A stretch of DNA of 64,000 nucleotides from Brasilonema angustatum HA4187-MV1 (GTDB taxonomy: Bacteria > Cyanobacteriota > Cyanobacteriia > Cyanobacteriales > Nostocaceae), in assembly GCA_019359695.1 (NCBI GenBank), contig JAHHGV010000025.1:1-64000 (forward strand). The letters run 5' to 3'. The notes under the pieces are model-generated. The model saw only the letters and a program-made list of their open reading frames with translations, did not search any database and had not been told where the DNA came from. Position 1 is the first letter of the stretch; every line of letters starts with the position of its first letter. Below are positions 56,090 through 64,000 of the stretch, piece after piece. The translations under genes were made by a program, and so were the position numbers.

Positions 56090-56422
56090 ATGGAGCATCC
56101 CAAATGTGTAAATTTCTTTAGTCAATTACCTATTGAAATCCCCAATGATAAAATAGCTGAACTTGCAGAGCGTTTTCATATCCGTAAGCTTTCCCTCTTT
56201 GGTTCCATCCTGCGGCATGACTTCCGCCCTGACAGCGACACTGACATTTTAGTTGAATTTGAACCTGGATACACCCCTGGTTTTGCGTTCATCGATATCC
56301 AAGATGAATTATCCCAGCTTTTGGGGCGATCAGTTGATCTGAACACGCCTCAAGATATTAGCCGTTATTTCCGGGATCAGGTACTAACAGAAGCCCAAGT
56401 GCAGTATGTCAACAACGGATGA
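56090..56422 (+). CDS. MNT-domain nucleotidyltransferase (MntA/antitoxin-like), orphan
   Basis: 110 residues from ATG 56090 (MEHPKCVNFFSQLPIEIP). Minimal nucleotidyltransferase of the polymerase-beta superfamily: LSLFGSILRHDFRPDSDTDILVEF contains G38-S39, ten residues, D50-x-D52, and the third acidic residue is D76 in SVDLNTP. In HepT/MntA toxin-antitoxin pairs this protein AMPylates and silences the HEPN toxin. Here no HEPN gene is found on either side: a 150-bp spacer and the convergent ppsA gene follow. It is 23 bp after the exoprotein stop. Either an orphan antitoxin or part of a pair whose partner was lost. Confidence 0.9.
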   Translation: MEHPKCVNFFSQLPIEIPNDKIAELAERFHIRKLSLFGSILRHDFRPDSDTDILVEFEPGYTPGFAFIDIQDELSQLLGRSVDLNTPQDISRYFRDQVLTEAQVQYVNNG

Positions 56423-56498
56423 GGTGGAACCATCCCAAATGTCTTTCTCTCCCTTTTCCCCTCTCTTTACTAACTACGATGTACACACATCTGGCTCA

Positions 56499-56584
56499 AA
56501 ACCTCACCCTCGCTTTTAGCTGCGCTAAAATCTTTCCCTCTCCTTACTAAGGAGAGGGATGCCCGACAGGGCAGGGTGAGGTTT
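56499..56584. terminator. Compound palindrome (outer stem with three inner hairpins)
   Basis: Outer arms AAACCTCACCCT (56499-56510) and AGGGTGAGGTTT (56573-56584) enclose TTTTAGC-TGC-GCTAAAA, CCCTCTCCTT-ACT-AAGGAGAGGG and GCCC-GACA-GGGC. The right arm overlaps the ppsA stop codon. It lies between convergent genes and may terminate both, and it is also of the form of a dispersed palindromic repeat. Confidence 0.8.
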
Positions 56585-59054
56585 ACGATCGCTCTTCGAC
56601 CTTGGCTACCTCCAGCATAGTCTTCAAAACCGAATCCGGATTTAAACTCATCGAATCAATCCCCTGTTCAACTAAGAACTGGGCAAATTCCGGGTAATCG
56701 CTGGGTGCTTGTCCACAAATACCGATTTTACGATTGTGCTTTTTGGCGGTGGCGATCGCCAACTTCACCATCCGCTTAACACTCTCACTGCGTTCATCAA
56801 ATAACCGCGCCACTAACCCGGAATCTCTATCTAACCCAAGTGTCAATTGAGTTAAGTCATTAGAACCAATTGAAAACCCGTCAAAAACTTCTGCAAACTC
56901 ATCAGCCAGCATAACGTTGCTGGGTAACTCGCACATTACATAAACTTGCAAGTCATTCACACCCTGCTGCAAACCATTTTTTGCCATTTCTGCCAAAACG
57001 AGACGCCCTTCATCGGGAGTGCGACAAAATGGAATCATTACGATCACATTTGTCAACCCCATTTCATCCCTGACTCGCTTAAGCGCTTGACATTCTAAAG
57101 CAAAAGCTTCTTTGTAACCTTCATCATAGTAACGCGCAGCGCCTCGCCAGCCCAGCATCGGATTTTCTTCTTCAGGTTCAAACTGTCTGCCACCCAACAA
57201 GTTCGCGTACTCGTTACTCTTGAAATCAGACATCCTGACGACAACTGGTTTGGGATAAAACGCCGCAGCAATTCTACCAACACCTTGAGCTAATTTATCG
57301 ACAAAATACTGGGGTTTGTCGTCATAAAGTGCAGTGATTTCAGAAATTTTAGCTTTCACAAAGTCATCATTTATTTCGTCATGATGAATCAGCGCCATTG
57401 GATGAGTTTGGATATGATTGGCGATGATAAACTCTGTCCTAGCCAAACCAACCCCGTCATTGGGAATCGCAGACAAGCCAAATGCTTCTGAAGGGTTACC
57501 CACATTCATGAGAATCTGGGTACGAGTGCGGGGTAAGTCTTCCAGTGGAACTTCTTCGACTTCAAAGGGCAATAACCCTGCATAAACTCGTCCTTCTTCC
57601 CCTTCCGCGCAAGAAATCGTGATTTCTTGACCATTTTTCAGAATTTTCGTTGCGTTACCACATCCTACAATTGCAGGTACACCCAATTCTCGCGCAATAA
57701 TCGCCGCATGACAGGTGCGTCCACCTTGGTTAGTGATAATCGCGCGTGCTCTTTTCATTATCGGTTCCCAGTCGGGATCAGTTCTATCTGTAACTAAGAC
57801 TTGCCCTGGTTGGAACTGTGCGATTTTATGCACATCTGTAATCAGGTGCGCTTTACCTTGACTGATGGCTTCCCCAATCGCACGTCCGGTGAGTAGAAGA
57901 TGGGGGGATGAGGAAGATCTTGCTTTTTCATCTGCCTCATCTGTCTTTAAGAAGCGGTAAGTCCGCAACACATTTTCCGTCTTCTGAGATTGCACAGTTT
58001 CAGGACGGGCTTGCACAACAAACAATTCGTTGGTAATACCATCTTTCGCCCATTCGATGTCCATTGGGGTGTAAGTGTCGTTGACTGTGGAATAATGCTC
58101 TTCAATCACACAGGCCCAACGAGCTAGTTGTAAAATCTCATCATCAGTCAGAGCGAATTTGCCTCTTTCACTTTCAGGAACTAGGACGTTTTTCGTAAAT
58201 TTCGAGCCGTCGTCATAAATCATTTTTAATTCTTTACTACCCAATCTTTTATCGACAATTGGGCGAAAATCTTCTTTGAGAGTTGGTTTAAAAACGCAGT
58301 ATTCGTCTGGGTTAACGGACCCTTGGACAACGTTTTCTCCTAAACCGTATGCTGCGCTAATCAGTGCAGCATCCTTGAAACCTGTCTCTGTTTCAATGGA
58401 AAACATCACCCCAGAACATGCTAAATCAGAACGCACCATTTTTTGCACGCCAACAGCAAGGGCAATGCTGAAGTGGTCAAATCCCTTGGTGTGGCGGTAG
58501 GAAATGGCACGATCTGTAAATATGGAAGCAAAGCATTTGTGACAAGCGGCTAAAACACTTTCTATACCAGTGACGTTGAGGTAACTTTCTTGCTGTCCGG
58601 CAAAACTGGCGTCCGGCAGATCTTCTGCGGTAGCACTTGAACGCACTGCTACATCTGTGTCTGGGTTGTATCGCTCACATAACGTTTGGTACGCACTAAC
58701 AATTGCCTCTCTTAATTCTTTAGGAAACGGTGTGTGCAGCAGAAGCGATCGCGCCTTTTTCCCACGTTCTCGTAAATTTTTTACATCTTCTACATCCAAG
58801 TCAGAAAAGAGTTTGCGCAGTTTTTCTTCTAGCCCAGCACCTTCAATAAAATAGCGATAAGCGTAAGCTGTAGTAGCAAACCCGATAGGAACATTAATAC
58901 CTTTAGGCGTCAATTGTTGAATCATCTCACCTAAAGATGCATTCTTCCCACCAACTATCGGTATGTCGGTAATGCCCACCTCATCAAACCACAGGACGAG
59001 CGATCGCTCTTTGGAGGATGAGTGCAACAAAGTCTTTTTTGCTACTGTATTCAT
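56583..59054 (-). CDS. ppsA: Phosphoenolpyruvate synthase
   Basis: 823 residues; converts pyruvate and ATP to PEP, AMP and phosphate for gluconeogenesis. N-terminal ATP-grasp domain (VGGKNASLGEMIQQL, VRSSATAEDLPDASFAGQQESYLN), swivelling phospho-histidine domain GGRTCHAAIIARELGVPAIVG, and C-terminal PEP/pyruvate barrel (LARTEFIIANHIQTHPMALI, CRTPDEGRLVL, MCELPSNVMLADEFAEVFDGFSIGSNDLTQ). AGGAGG precedes the ATG. Between the ATP-grasp and swivelling domains, ~15 residues (TDEADEKARSSSSPHL) are encoded by low-complexity DNA that is like intergenic repeat and like an insert in recG. Confidence 0.96.
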   Translation of the reverse strand: MNTVAKKTLLHSSSKERSLVLWFDEVGITDIPIVGGKNASLGEMIQQLTPKGINVPIGFATTAYAYRYFIEGAGLEEKLRKLFSDLDVEDVKNLRERGKKARSLLLHTPFPKELREAIVSAYQTLCERYNPDTDVAVRSSATAEDLPDASFAGQQESYLNVTGIESVLAACHKCFASIFTDRAISYRHTKGFDHFSIALAVGVQKMVRSDLACSGVMFSIETETGFKDAALISAAYGLGENVVQGSVNPDEYCVFKPTLKEDFRPIVDKRLGSKELKMIYDDGSKFTKNVLVPESERGKFALTDDEILQLARWACVIEEHYSTVNDTYTPMDIEWAKDGITNELFVVQARPETVQSQKTENVLRTYRFLKTDEADEKARSSSSPHLLLTGRAIGEAISQGKAHLITDVHKIAQFQPGQVLVTDRTDPDWEPIMKRARAIITNQGGRTCHAAIIARELGVPAIVGCGNATKILKNGQEITISCAEGEEGRVYAGLLPFEVEEVPLEDLPRTRTQILMNVGNPSEAFGLSAIPNDGVGLARTEFIIANHIQTHPMALIHHDEINDDFVKAKISEITALYDDKPQYFVDKLAQGVGRIAAAFYPKPVVVRMSDFKSNEYANLLGGRQFEPEEENPMLGWRGAARYYDEGYKEAFALECQALKRVRDEMGLTNVIVMIPFCRTPDEGRLVLAEMAKNGLQQGVNDLQVYVMCELPSNVMLADEFAEVFDGFSIGSNDLTQLTLGLDRDSGLVARLFDERSESVKRMVKLAIATAKKHNRKIGICGQAPSDYPEFAQFLVEQGIDSMSLNPDSVLKTMLEVAKVEERS
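57899..57952. repeat. Low-complexity insert in ppsA
   Basis: On the + strand GGGGGGATGAGGAAGATC, then TCTGCCTCATCTG. It encodes DEADEKARSSSS. TCTGCCTCATCT and the GATGAGGAAG-type motif recur in the recG insert (63800-63914). Confidence 0.6.
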
Positions 59055-59590
59055 CTGTATTTGCCTCCTAATTTTGATGCCCTGATTGTTCGACGATTGC
59101 TTGCCTCTACGTAAGGTATATCACATTCAATCGTAGACGGATTTTATAGTTTTTTTAGATTTTACAGAAGAGATTTGCATTTATATGTATAACCTAACGC
59201 AATTCCCTGTGGTAAAAGTTCGCAGAGGCGATGAAGTCAGCAGAGCAGTAACTTGATATAAGATAAGAATGCGTTTTACTCGCTTTAGTTCGTCAACTCA
59301 AAATTGACGGGTTGAGGCTGACATGGGGATACGGTGATACGGAGACGCAGAGAATTTTAACTCAGCAGGCGTTGCCTTGACAGACTACTAGAAGAGTAAA
59401 AATATAAATTTTGCACAGGTTAAATCCACATTGGTGACTGAGATGTAGCGGTTATCATTTAGCGTTTGAGTATAGGTCAGAAAAAACCTTTTTGTGAAGA
59501 TAGAACAACAGGAGACTCACTGATTGCTAAACTACCCATTGATACTAGATTTGTGTTATCACTAGCAAACCATTTTAGGAAGGAGCAGTC
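59055..59590. other. Divergent intergenic region of ppsA and the TerB-like gene
   Basis: No gene recognised. A GATACGGTGATACGGAGACGC piece lies at about 59328-59347, similar to short direct-repeat DNA seen between genes in this group. Confidence 0.4.
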
Positions 59591-60643
59591 GTGGGCAAGT
59601 ACGACAAGTTTTTTAACTCAAAAAAAACATTAGAAGAATCAATCAGTCCAGAAGAAGCAGTTGCGGCGATCGCGGTTGTCACAGCTGCTGCTGATTCTTC
59701 ATTAGAAGAAGTGGATCCAGATTTTTTGGCGGATATCCTCTGGGGACTCGAAATTTTTGAAGAATACTCAGATGATGAATTGTTAGAAACGCTAGATAAA
59801 GTCGTAGCCATTGCAGAGGAAGGTCAGATAGGAGCACTATTTAACAGTGCAAAAAAATCTCTGACAGGCGAGTTAATACTGGATGCTTATGCTGCGGGAG
59901 TCAGCGTACTTGTAGACGAAGAGGAACTACGTATTCCCAAAGGAAAAACGACTTTGCTCAAAAAGCTCCAAGAAGCATTGGAAATTAACGAAAAAGATGC
60001 TAAAGAAGTGATAGATGAGGTGATCGCCGCTTTTGAAGAGGTAGAAGATGAAGACTTCCTAGAAGACGAGGATGAGACAGAACTTGAGGAAGACTTAAAC
60101 CCAAACGTGTATGAATCACCCTCAGGTAATTTTATAGTTCTAATTCCTGTTAACTCTCAACAAGGTGGTAGAGTTGAAACTCAAGAAGGCTCAGTTAGCT
60201 TTTCTGATGACTCTGGCAGATTGTTGAGAATCGATTATTTCCCTATCTCCTCAAAACAGACAGAGGAAATGGATTCTGTCGGACACCAAGAATATCTGCG
60301 TTCATTTCTCGTTAGTAAGTATGTGCCTCAAACAATTGTTGCTAATTTACCAGATGCTCAGGTTAAGCATACTGAATATCTGGAAGACATATTAGAAGGG
60401 GCTTACTTCGTATTAGTTGATATGCCCCAAGGTTCAACAGTTACAAAAACAGGAAACAACGGTACTGCAACTAAGTTAAATGCATACCGTGGTGTTTTAG
60501 CATTTAGCTATGGTGACCTTTTGTATATCGTCAGCAGTCAGCACAGCTTTTTTGACAAAGAAAAACCAAATTCTCTTGAACAAGAAGCTGAGGATATCAA
60601 GCAGAATGTTTTAGGTTTCGTTGATACTATTGAGTTTCTTTAG
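59591..60643 (+). CDS. TerB-like domain fused to an unrecognised C-terminal domain
   Basis: 350 residues from GTG 59591, which has AAGGAG just before it. Residues 1-~150 are helical and resemble TerB: KTLEESISPEEAVAAIAVVTAAADSSLEEVDPDFLADIL, LLETLDKVVAIAEEGQIGALFNSAKKSL. A very acidic linker (EEVEDEDFLEDEDETELEEDLN, ~151-172) follows. The last ~175 residues are β-rich (YESPSGNFIVLIPVN, then SFSDDSGRLLRIDYFPI, GVLAFSYGDLLYIVSSQHS) and match nothing I know. No ter operon partners are adjacent, and there is no signal peptide. Cytosolic; function unknown, possibly stress- or metal-related through the TerB part. Confidence 0.75.
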   Translation: MGKYDKFFNSKKTLEESISPEEAVAAIAVVTAAADSSLEEVDPDFLADILWGLEIFEEYSDDELLETLDKVVAIAEEGQIGALFNSAKKSLTGELILDAYAAGVSVLVDEEELRIPKGKTTLLKKLQEALEINEKDAKEVIDEVIAAFEEVEDEDFLEDEDETELEEDLNPNVYESPSGNFIVLIPVNSQQGGRVETQEGSVSFSDDSGRLLRIDYFPISSKQTEEMDSVGHQEYLRSFLVSKYVPQTIVANLPDAQVKHTEYLEDILEGAYFVLVDMPQGSTVTKTGNNGTATKLNAYRGVLAFSYGDLLYIVSSQHSFFDKEKPNSLEQEAEDIKQNVLGFVDTIEFL

Positions 60644-60671
60644 AATTAACGAACTTTTACCAATTTTCACT

Positions 60672-60727
60672 ACAGGGGTAGACGCGTGATGGTTTGTTAT
60701 TAAACAGCATACCTGTTCTACCCCTGT
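60672..60727. terminator. 11-bp inverted repeat between convergent genes
   Basis: ACAGGGGTAGA (60672-60682) and TCTACCCCTGT (60717-60727) with a 34-base loop. The right arm covers the stop codon of the Rpn-type gene. It may end both transcripts. Confidence 0.55.
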
Positions 60728-61668
60728 TGTTTATTCAGCCAAGCAATTAAATCTTCTGCATTGGAGAAATCTAACAACGCCTCAGCTAAATCTTCTAATT
60801 GATTGAGTGAGAGTTGACGAATACGTTCTTGTAACTCAGGCTCAACTGTACCAATTCGCCGGTTGAGTAAACGCATAATGACAGCCAATTCTCCTTCTTG
60901 TCTACCTTCTTGTCTACCTTCTTGTCTACCTTCTTGTCTACCTCGTCGTATCCCTTCTTCCATCCAGCTGGTGAGAATTTCCATAACAACCTCCTGTTGA
61001 ACTGGTTCAAACTTCGCAATTTCTGTTTTAAAAACCTCTTCCTCTTGAGCATTTAGCTTTAGGTAAGTATCAATAAATCCAGAAATCATTTTTGTCCGTG
61101 CTGGATCAAGTCGCAAAGTAGCTAATAGCCGCAAACATTCCGACTTCACTCTAGGGCGTTCTTCTGGAGCTATGTTCATTTTAGCCATGAGCGCACTGGC
61201 TACGGGATTTTCTTGTCGCAAGAAATTCCGCCAATTTAAACGATTTAGCTGTAATACTGCGTAGTTAAGCTCTAAAACAACTTTGTCGGGAAATTCTACT
61301 CTGTATACATTTGGTTGAGGCGTACGCGGAGAATCAAAAGAAAAAATGACAATTGGGTACACAGGAAGCGCAAATTTTTCAAACAATCGAGCGAAATAGC
61401 GAAACATTCGTCGTCCAAAGTCTGCTTGTGAATAAGCTTGGTTTTCTATATGAATCAGAAAAAATGATTCTTGCTCTTTAAATTGAGCCTTGACGACTAA
61501 ATCTGCTTCATACTGTTCACCCGCAGTGATATCAGTAAAAATTTCCTTGTCCAAAAATTCTAAACAATCAGATTCTAAATAAGCAATAACTTCGGGGAAA
61601 AATAGCTCTAAAAACTCCACAAAAAATGTCGTCAGCAGTTCCTTAAACAGGCGATCATGATCAATCAT
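60718..61668 (-). CDS. Rpn-family PD-(D/E)XK nuclease/transposase-like protein with DUF4351-like C-terminus
   Basis: 316 residues. The N-terminal half is the Rpn (RpnA/YhgA-like) nuclease fold: HDRLFKELLTTFFVEFLELFFP, TAGEQYEADLVVKAQFKEQESFFLIHIENQ with the D...E-x-Q core, and FGRRMFRYFARLFEKF. E. coli Rpn proteins are DNA endonucleases that promote RecA-independent recombination. A RRGRQEGRQEGRQEGRQEGE segment, encoded by a 12-bp repeat, joins to a C-terminal DUF4351-type helix pair (QLSLNQLEDLAEALLDFSNAEDLIAWL). Its ATG overlaps the recG stop as ATGA, so it is translated with recG, an unusual place for such a selfish-looking gene. Confidence 0.9.
   Translation of the reverse strand: MIDHDRLFKELLTTFFVEFLELFFPEVIAYLESDCLEFLDKEIFTDITAGEQYEADLVVKAQFKEQESFFLIHIENQAYSQADFGRRMFRYFARLFEKFALPVYPIVIFSFDSPRTPQPNVYRVEFPDKVVLELNYAVLQLNRLNWRNFLRQENPVASALMAKMNIAPEERPRVKSECLRLLATLRLDPARTKMISGFIDTYLKLNAQEEEVFKTEIAKFEPVQQEVVMEILTSWMEEGIRRGRQEGRQEGRQEGRQEGELAVIMRLLNRRIGTVEPELQERIRQLSLNQLEDLAEALLDFSNAEDLIAWLNKQQG
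60893..60941. repeat. 12-bp tandem repeat in the Rpn-type gene
   Basis: Four copies of CCTTCTTGTCTA (+ strand), encoding the GRQE repeats. Every change of copy number adds or removes four residues without shifting frame. Confidence 0.9.
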
Positions 61669-64000
61669 GTCAAAATCGCTCCACCCATTAACCGCTCATA
61701 CCGATACTTCAACTCTTCCTTCATCAAATACCAACGTTCCAAAGTTGCATCTATCTCTATCACCTTTTCGGCTGCTTGTCGCGCCAAAATTAACACTTCT
61801 TCATCTTCCACTAAACTCGCCAATGTAAAATCTGGTATACCTGATTGACGAGTCCCCAAAACCTGTCCAGGACCACGAAAACGCATATCCATTTCCGAAA
61901 TGAAAAAGCCATCCTGAGATTGTTCCAAAACCCTCAGACGTTGCTGTGCATCTGAACTTTTGGAACTACTCAGTAAAAGACAATAGGACTTAGCTGCACC
62001 TCGACCAACACGTCCCCGGAGTTGGTGCAACTGAGATAAGCCAAAGCGCTCTGCATTTTCAATGAGCATAACTGTCGCATTCGGCACATCAACACCCACC
62101 TCTACAACAGTGGTAGAAACCAAAATTTGAGTTTCATTGTTGCGGAATTTAGTAATAGCTTCATCCTTTTCGGCTGAACTCATGCGACCATGAAGCAGCC
62201 CCACCTGAAACTCTGGAAAAATGCTTTCCTGTAACTTTTTATGCTCTTCTACTGCCGATCGCAAATCCAATTTTTCTGATTCTTCCACCAATGGCAAAAC
62301 CACATAAGTTTGTCGTCCTTGGGCAATTTCTCGGCGGATAAGATCATAAGCATGACTACGTTGCTGATTCACGAGTACGGTTGTCTGAATCGTTTGCCTT
62401 CCTGGTGGTAACTCATCAATCTGACTCACATCCAAATCCCCGTGTATTGTCAGCGCCAAAGTTCGAGGAATAGGAGTTGCTGTCATAGTTAATACATGGG
62501 GTTGCTCGCCTTTTTGCTGTAAACGCGCCCGTTGTTCAACTCCAAAACGGTGTTGCTCATCAATCACAACCAAACCCAATCGCATAAAGTTGACAGAATC
62601 TTGAATTAAAGCATGAGTTCCCACCAAAAGCGGCAATTCACCCGTTTCTAACTGAGCATGAATTTGTCGTCTTTTTGCTGTTTTCGTAGAACCTGTGAGT
62701 AATTCCACTGGTAAATGCAGGAGGTTAAACCAACTCACTAACTTGCGATAATGCTGTTCCGCCAAAACCTCTGTGGGAGCCATTAGTGCTGCTTGATACC
62801 CAGATTGAAGAGCAGCAAGGATAGCAATTACAGCAACAACAGTTTTACCAGAACCCACATCCCCTTGCACCAAACGATTCATCGGTGCGGGTTTTTGCAA
62901 GTCATTGAGAATTTCGTTAATGACTCGTTGCTGTGCGTTAGTCAGTTTAAACGGCAGTATCTCGGAGAATTTTTCCAGTAATTGACCTTTTGGGGCTAGA
63001 AGCGCACTGGTTTGAGTTTCCCTGGCTTTCTGTTGACGTTGGAGTAACCCAAGTTGCAGGTAGAAAAATTCATCGAAGACGAGGCGGCGACGGGCAGCTT
63101 GGAGGCTAGCGCTGTCTGGGGGAAAGTGTATATTATTAACAGCTTCCTTCAATTCCATCAAATTATACTTATCTCGCAGACCGCTAGGCAGTGGATCTTT
63201 AAGATGGACAGTCGCAGGTAAAGCAGCAATAACTGCCTGTCGTACCAAATCCGCCCCCACTCCCTCTGTCAGCGGATAAATAGGCACTATCCTACCAATC
63301 ATTAAAGACTCAATTGTATCTCCTGGATGTCCCAAAACTTCTAGTTCTGGGTCTTCCAACGTTAGACCATATTTACTTTCTTTGACCAACCCGCATGCCG
63401 CCACAATACTACCATTCGGGTAGCGGCGCTTGAAACTTTCCTGCCAAGCACGACTGCTATAACGTGTACCAGCAAAAAATCGGCTGATTTTGATCTGACC
63501 TGTCTGATCACGTAGCAGCACTTCTAAAATCGTCAATTTGTTGTTTTTGGGAGTCGTAAAGCAGTTACAGCGCTTCACTGTTGCCACTATTGTCACCGTC
63601 TCCCCCGCCACCAAGTCTTGAATATTTACCTGACGAGCATAGTCAATATGGTCACGGGGATAATAGTAAAGTAAGTCACGCACGATGTATAAACCAAGAC
63701 GTGCTAAATTAGCAGCTTTTCTAATGCCTATTTCTGCTAAATCACTCAACTTTTGGTCTAAGTTAGGAGCAAGTCTCCGACTCACCTCAGCAACAATTTG
63801 AGATTTTGGATTTTGGATTTTGGATTTCGAGAATGAGGAGTAGGAAGATGAGGAAGGTATTGCTGCGTTATCTGCCTTATCTGCCTCATCTCCCCTTGCT
63901 TCCCCTCCCCCTTCAACCACTTGCTGAACTTGGTACAGATATCTGCGAGTTTCTGCTACTAAGTGTTGTCTATCTTCCAGTTCCAGATTGGGATAATCAG
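61665..64000 (-). CDS. recG: ATP-dependent DNA helicase RecG (5' end outside window)
   Basis: The frame stays open to the right edge (last codons DYPNLELEDRQHLVAETRRYL), so the start lies beyond 64000; at least 777 codons are present. RecG branch-migrates replication forks and Holliday junctions. Wedge/OB domain: DHIDYARQVNIQDLVAGETVTIVATV. Helicase motifs: I GDVGSGKTVVA, Ia MAPTEVLAEQH, II VIDEQHRFGV, III TMTATPIPRTL, V STTVVEVGVDVPNATVMLIENAERFGLSQLHQLRGRVGRG. Near the N-terminus of the visible part is an insert of low-complexity residues (DEADKADNAAIPSSSS, then KSKIQNPKSQI). It overlaps the Rpn-type gene by 4 bp. Confidence 0.96.
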   Translation of the reverse strand, partial: DYPNLELEDRQHLVAETRRYLYQVQQVVEGGGEARGDEADKADNAAIPSSSSYSSFSKSKIQNPKSQIVAEVSRRLAPNLDQKLSDLAEIGIRKAANLARLGLYIVRDLLYYYPRDHIDYARQVNIQDLVAGETVTIVATVKRCNCFTTPKNNKLTILEVLLRDQTGQIKISRFFAGTRYSSRAWQESFKRRYPNGSIVAACGLVKESKYGLTLEDPELEVLGHPGDTIESLMIGRIVPIYPLTEGVGADLVRQAVIAALPATVHLKDPLPSGLRDKYNLMELKEAVNNIHFPPDSASLQAARRRLVFDEFFYLQLGLLQRQQKARETQTSALLAPKGQLLEKFSEILPFKLTNAQQRVINEILNDLQKPAPMNRLVQGDVGSGKTVVAVIAILAALQSGYQAALMAPTEVLAEQHYRKLVSWFNLLHLPVELLTGSTKTAKRRQIHAQLETGELPLLVGTHALIQDSVNFMRLGLVVIDEQHRFGVEQRARLQQKGEQPHVLTMTATPIPRTLALTIHGDLDVSQIDELPPGRQTIQTTVLVNQQRSHAYDLIRREIAQGRQTYVVLPLVEESEKLDLRSAVEEHKKLQESIFPEFQVGLLHGRMSSAEKDEAITKFRNNETQILVSTTVVEVGVDVPNATVMLIENAERFGLSQLHQLRGRVGRGAAKSYCLLLSSSKSSDAQQRLRVLEQSQDGFFISEMDMRFRGPGQVLGTRQSGIPDFTLASLVEDEEVLILARQAAEKVIEIDATLERWYLMKEELKYRYERLMGGAILT
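63800..63914. repeat. Low-complexity insert in recG
   Basis: GATTTTGGATTTTGGATTTTGG, GAGGAGTAGGAAGATGAGGAAGG and TCTGCCTTATCTGCCTCATC units in a row, typical of intergenic repeat DNA in this group, here translated in frame. Confidence 0.7.

Noticed and set aside
1-64000. tRNA, rRNA and riboswitch genes
   Set aside because: Reading the spacers gave no cloverleaf ending in a T-arm GTTCRANNC pattern with paired stems and no known riboswitch consensus; a covariance-model scan would be decisive.
1-64000. Prophage or integrated plasmid
   Set aside because: No integrase, phage structural, partition or conjugation genes; housekeeping genes are spread over the whole window.

Overview
The window is chromosomal DNA of a filamentous, probably heterocyst-forming (Nostocales-type) cyanobacterium. 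Evidence: many HIP1 sites (GCGATCGC), a photosystem I psaX gene, the cyanobacterial-type NDH-1 subunit ndhB, an hpsL-hpsN-hpsO-hpsP hormogonium-polysaccharide cluster, a Pil/Hmp-type chemotaxis operon, very many response regulators and kinases, and abundant short tandem heptanucleotide and GC-rich palindromic repeats between genes. The genus cannot be fixed from the sequence alone. I found no tRNA, rRNA or CRISPR array.

Layout. 0-1.2 kb: the 3' end of a group II intron (domains V and VI) and the relic of an IS630-type transposase. 1.2-9.8 kb: a chemotaxis-like operon (PATAN response regulator, CheY, CheW, MCP with a GAF domain, hybrid CheA) of the kind that controls type IV pilus motility in cyanobacteria; a repeat-filled 0.56 kb gap splits off cheA. 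10.3-15 kb: a stress island (secreted small protein, Dps, YflT/ChaB-type protein, TIGR02587/TIGR02588 membrane pair, CsbD, GlsB/YeaQ). 15.8-22.1 kb: signal transduction (NarL-type regulator, a dead Rcp1-type regulator, two REC-histidine kinases, a MpsC/DUF2294 protein, a CheY-like protein) in gene-sparse DNA. 22.9-28.3 kb: AAA ATPase, GNAT acetyltransferase overlapping a PLP-dependent dehydratase, psaX, lipA, and a response regulator with a coiled-coil tail. 28.6-36.7 kb: housekeeping (ndhB, an RRM RNA-binding protein, topA, aroQ) plus a 45-codon gene just before aroQ and a degenerate ADP-ribosylglycohydrolase-like protein. 36.9-46.4 kb: an HDIG membrane phosphodiesterase, a glycosyltransferase and the hps cluster. 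46.6-56.4 kb: 1-Cys peroxiredoxin, Uma2 nuclease-like protein, two tandem paralogous haemagglutinin-like (TpsA) exoproteins, and an orphan MNT-type nucleotidyltransferase. 56.6-64 kb: ppsA, a TerB-like fusion protein, an Rpn-type PD-(D/E)XK protein translationally coupled to recG, which runs off the window.

A common theme is surface behaviour: the chemotaxis operon (pilus motility), the hps genes (the polysaccharide secreted during gliding) and the two large exoproteins (adhesion) could act in one lifestyle, but the sequence shows no direct regulatory link between them. The most distinctive features are: the second exoprotein, whose 65-codon repeats have been amplified again as exact 588-bp three-unit blocks; the duplication of that exoprotein together with about 170 bp of upstream DNA; a GAF domain in the MCP that keeps both cysteines of a DXCF cyanobacteriochrome; dispersed repeats that have entered reading frames (GNAT, recG, ppsA, hpsL, the HD protein); an N-terminally extended PsaX; and a TerB-like domain fused to an unrecognised C-terminal domain. 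I saw no obvious undescribed defence or biosynthetic system; the best leads are listed under findings.
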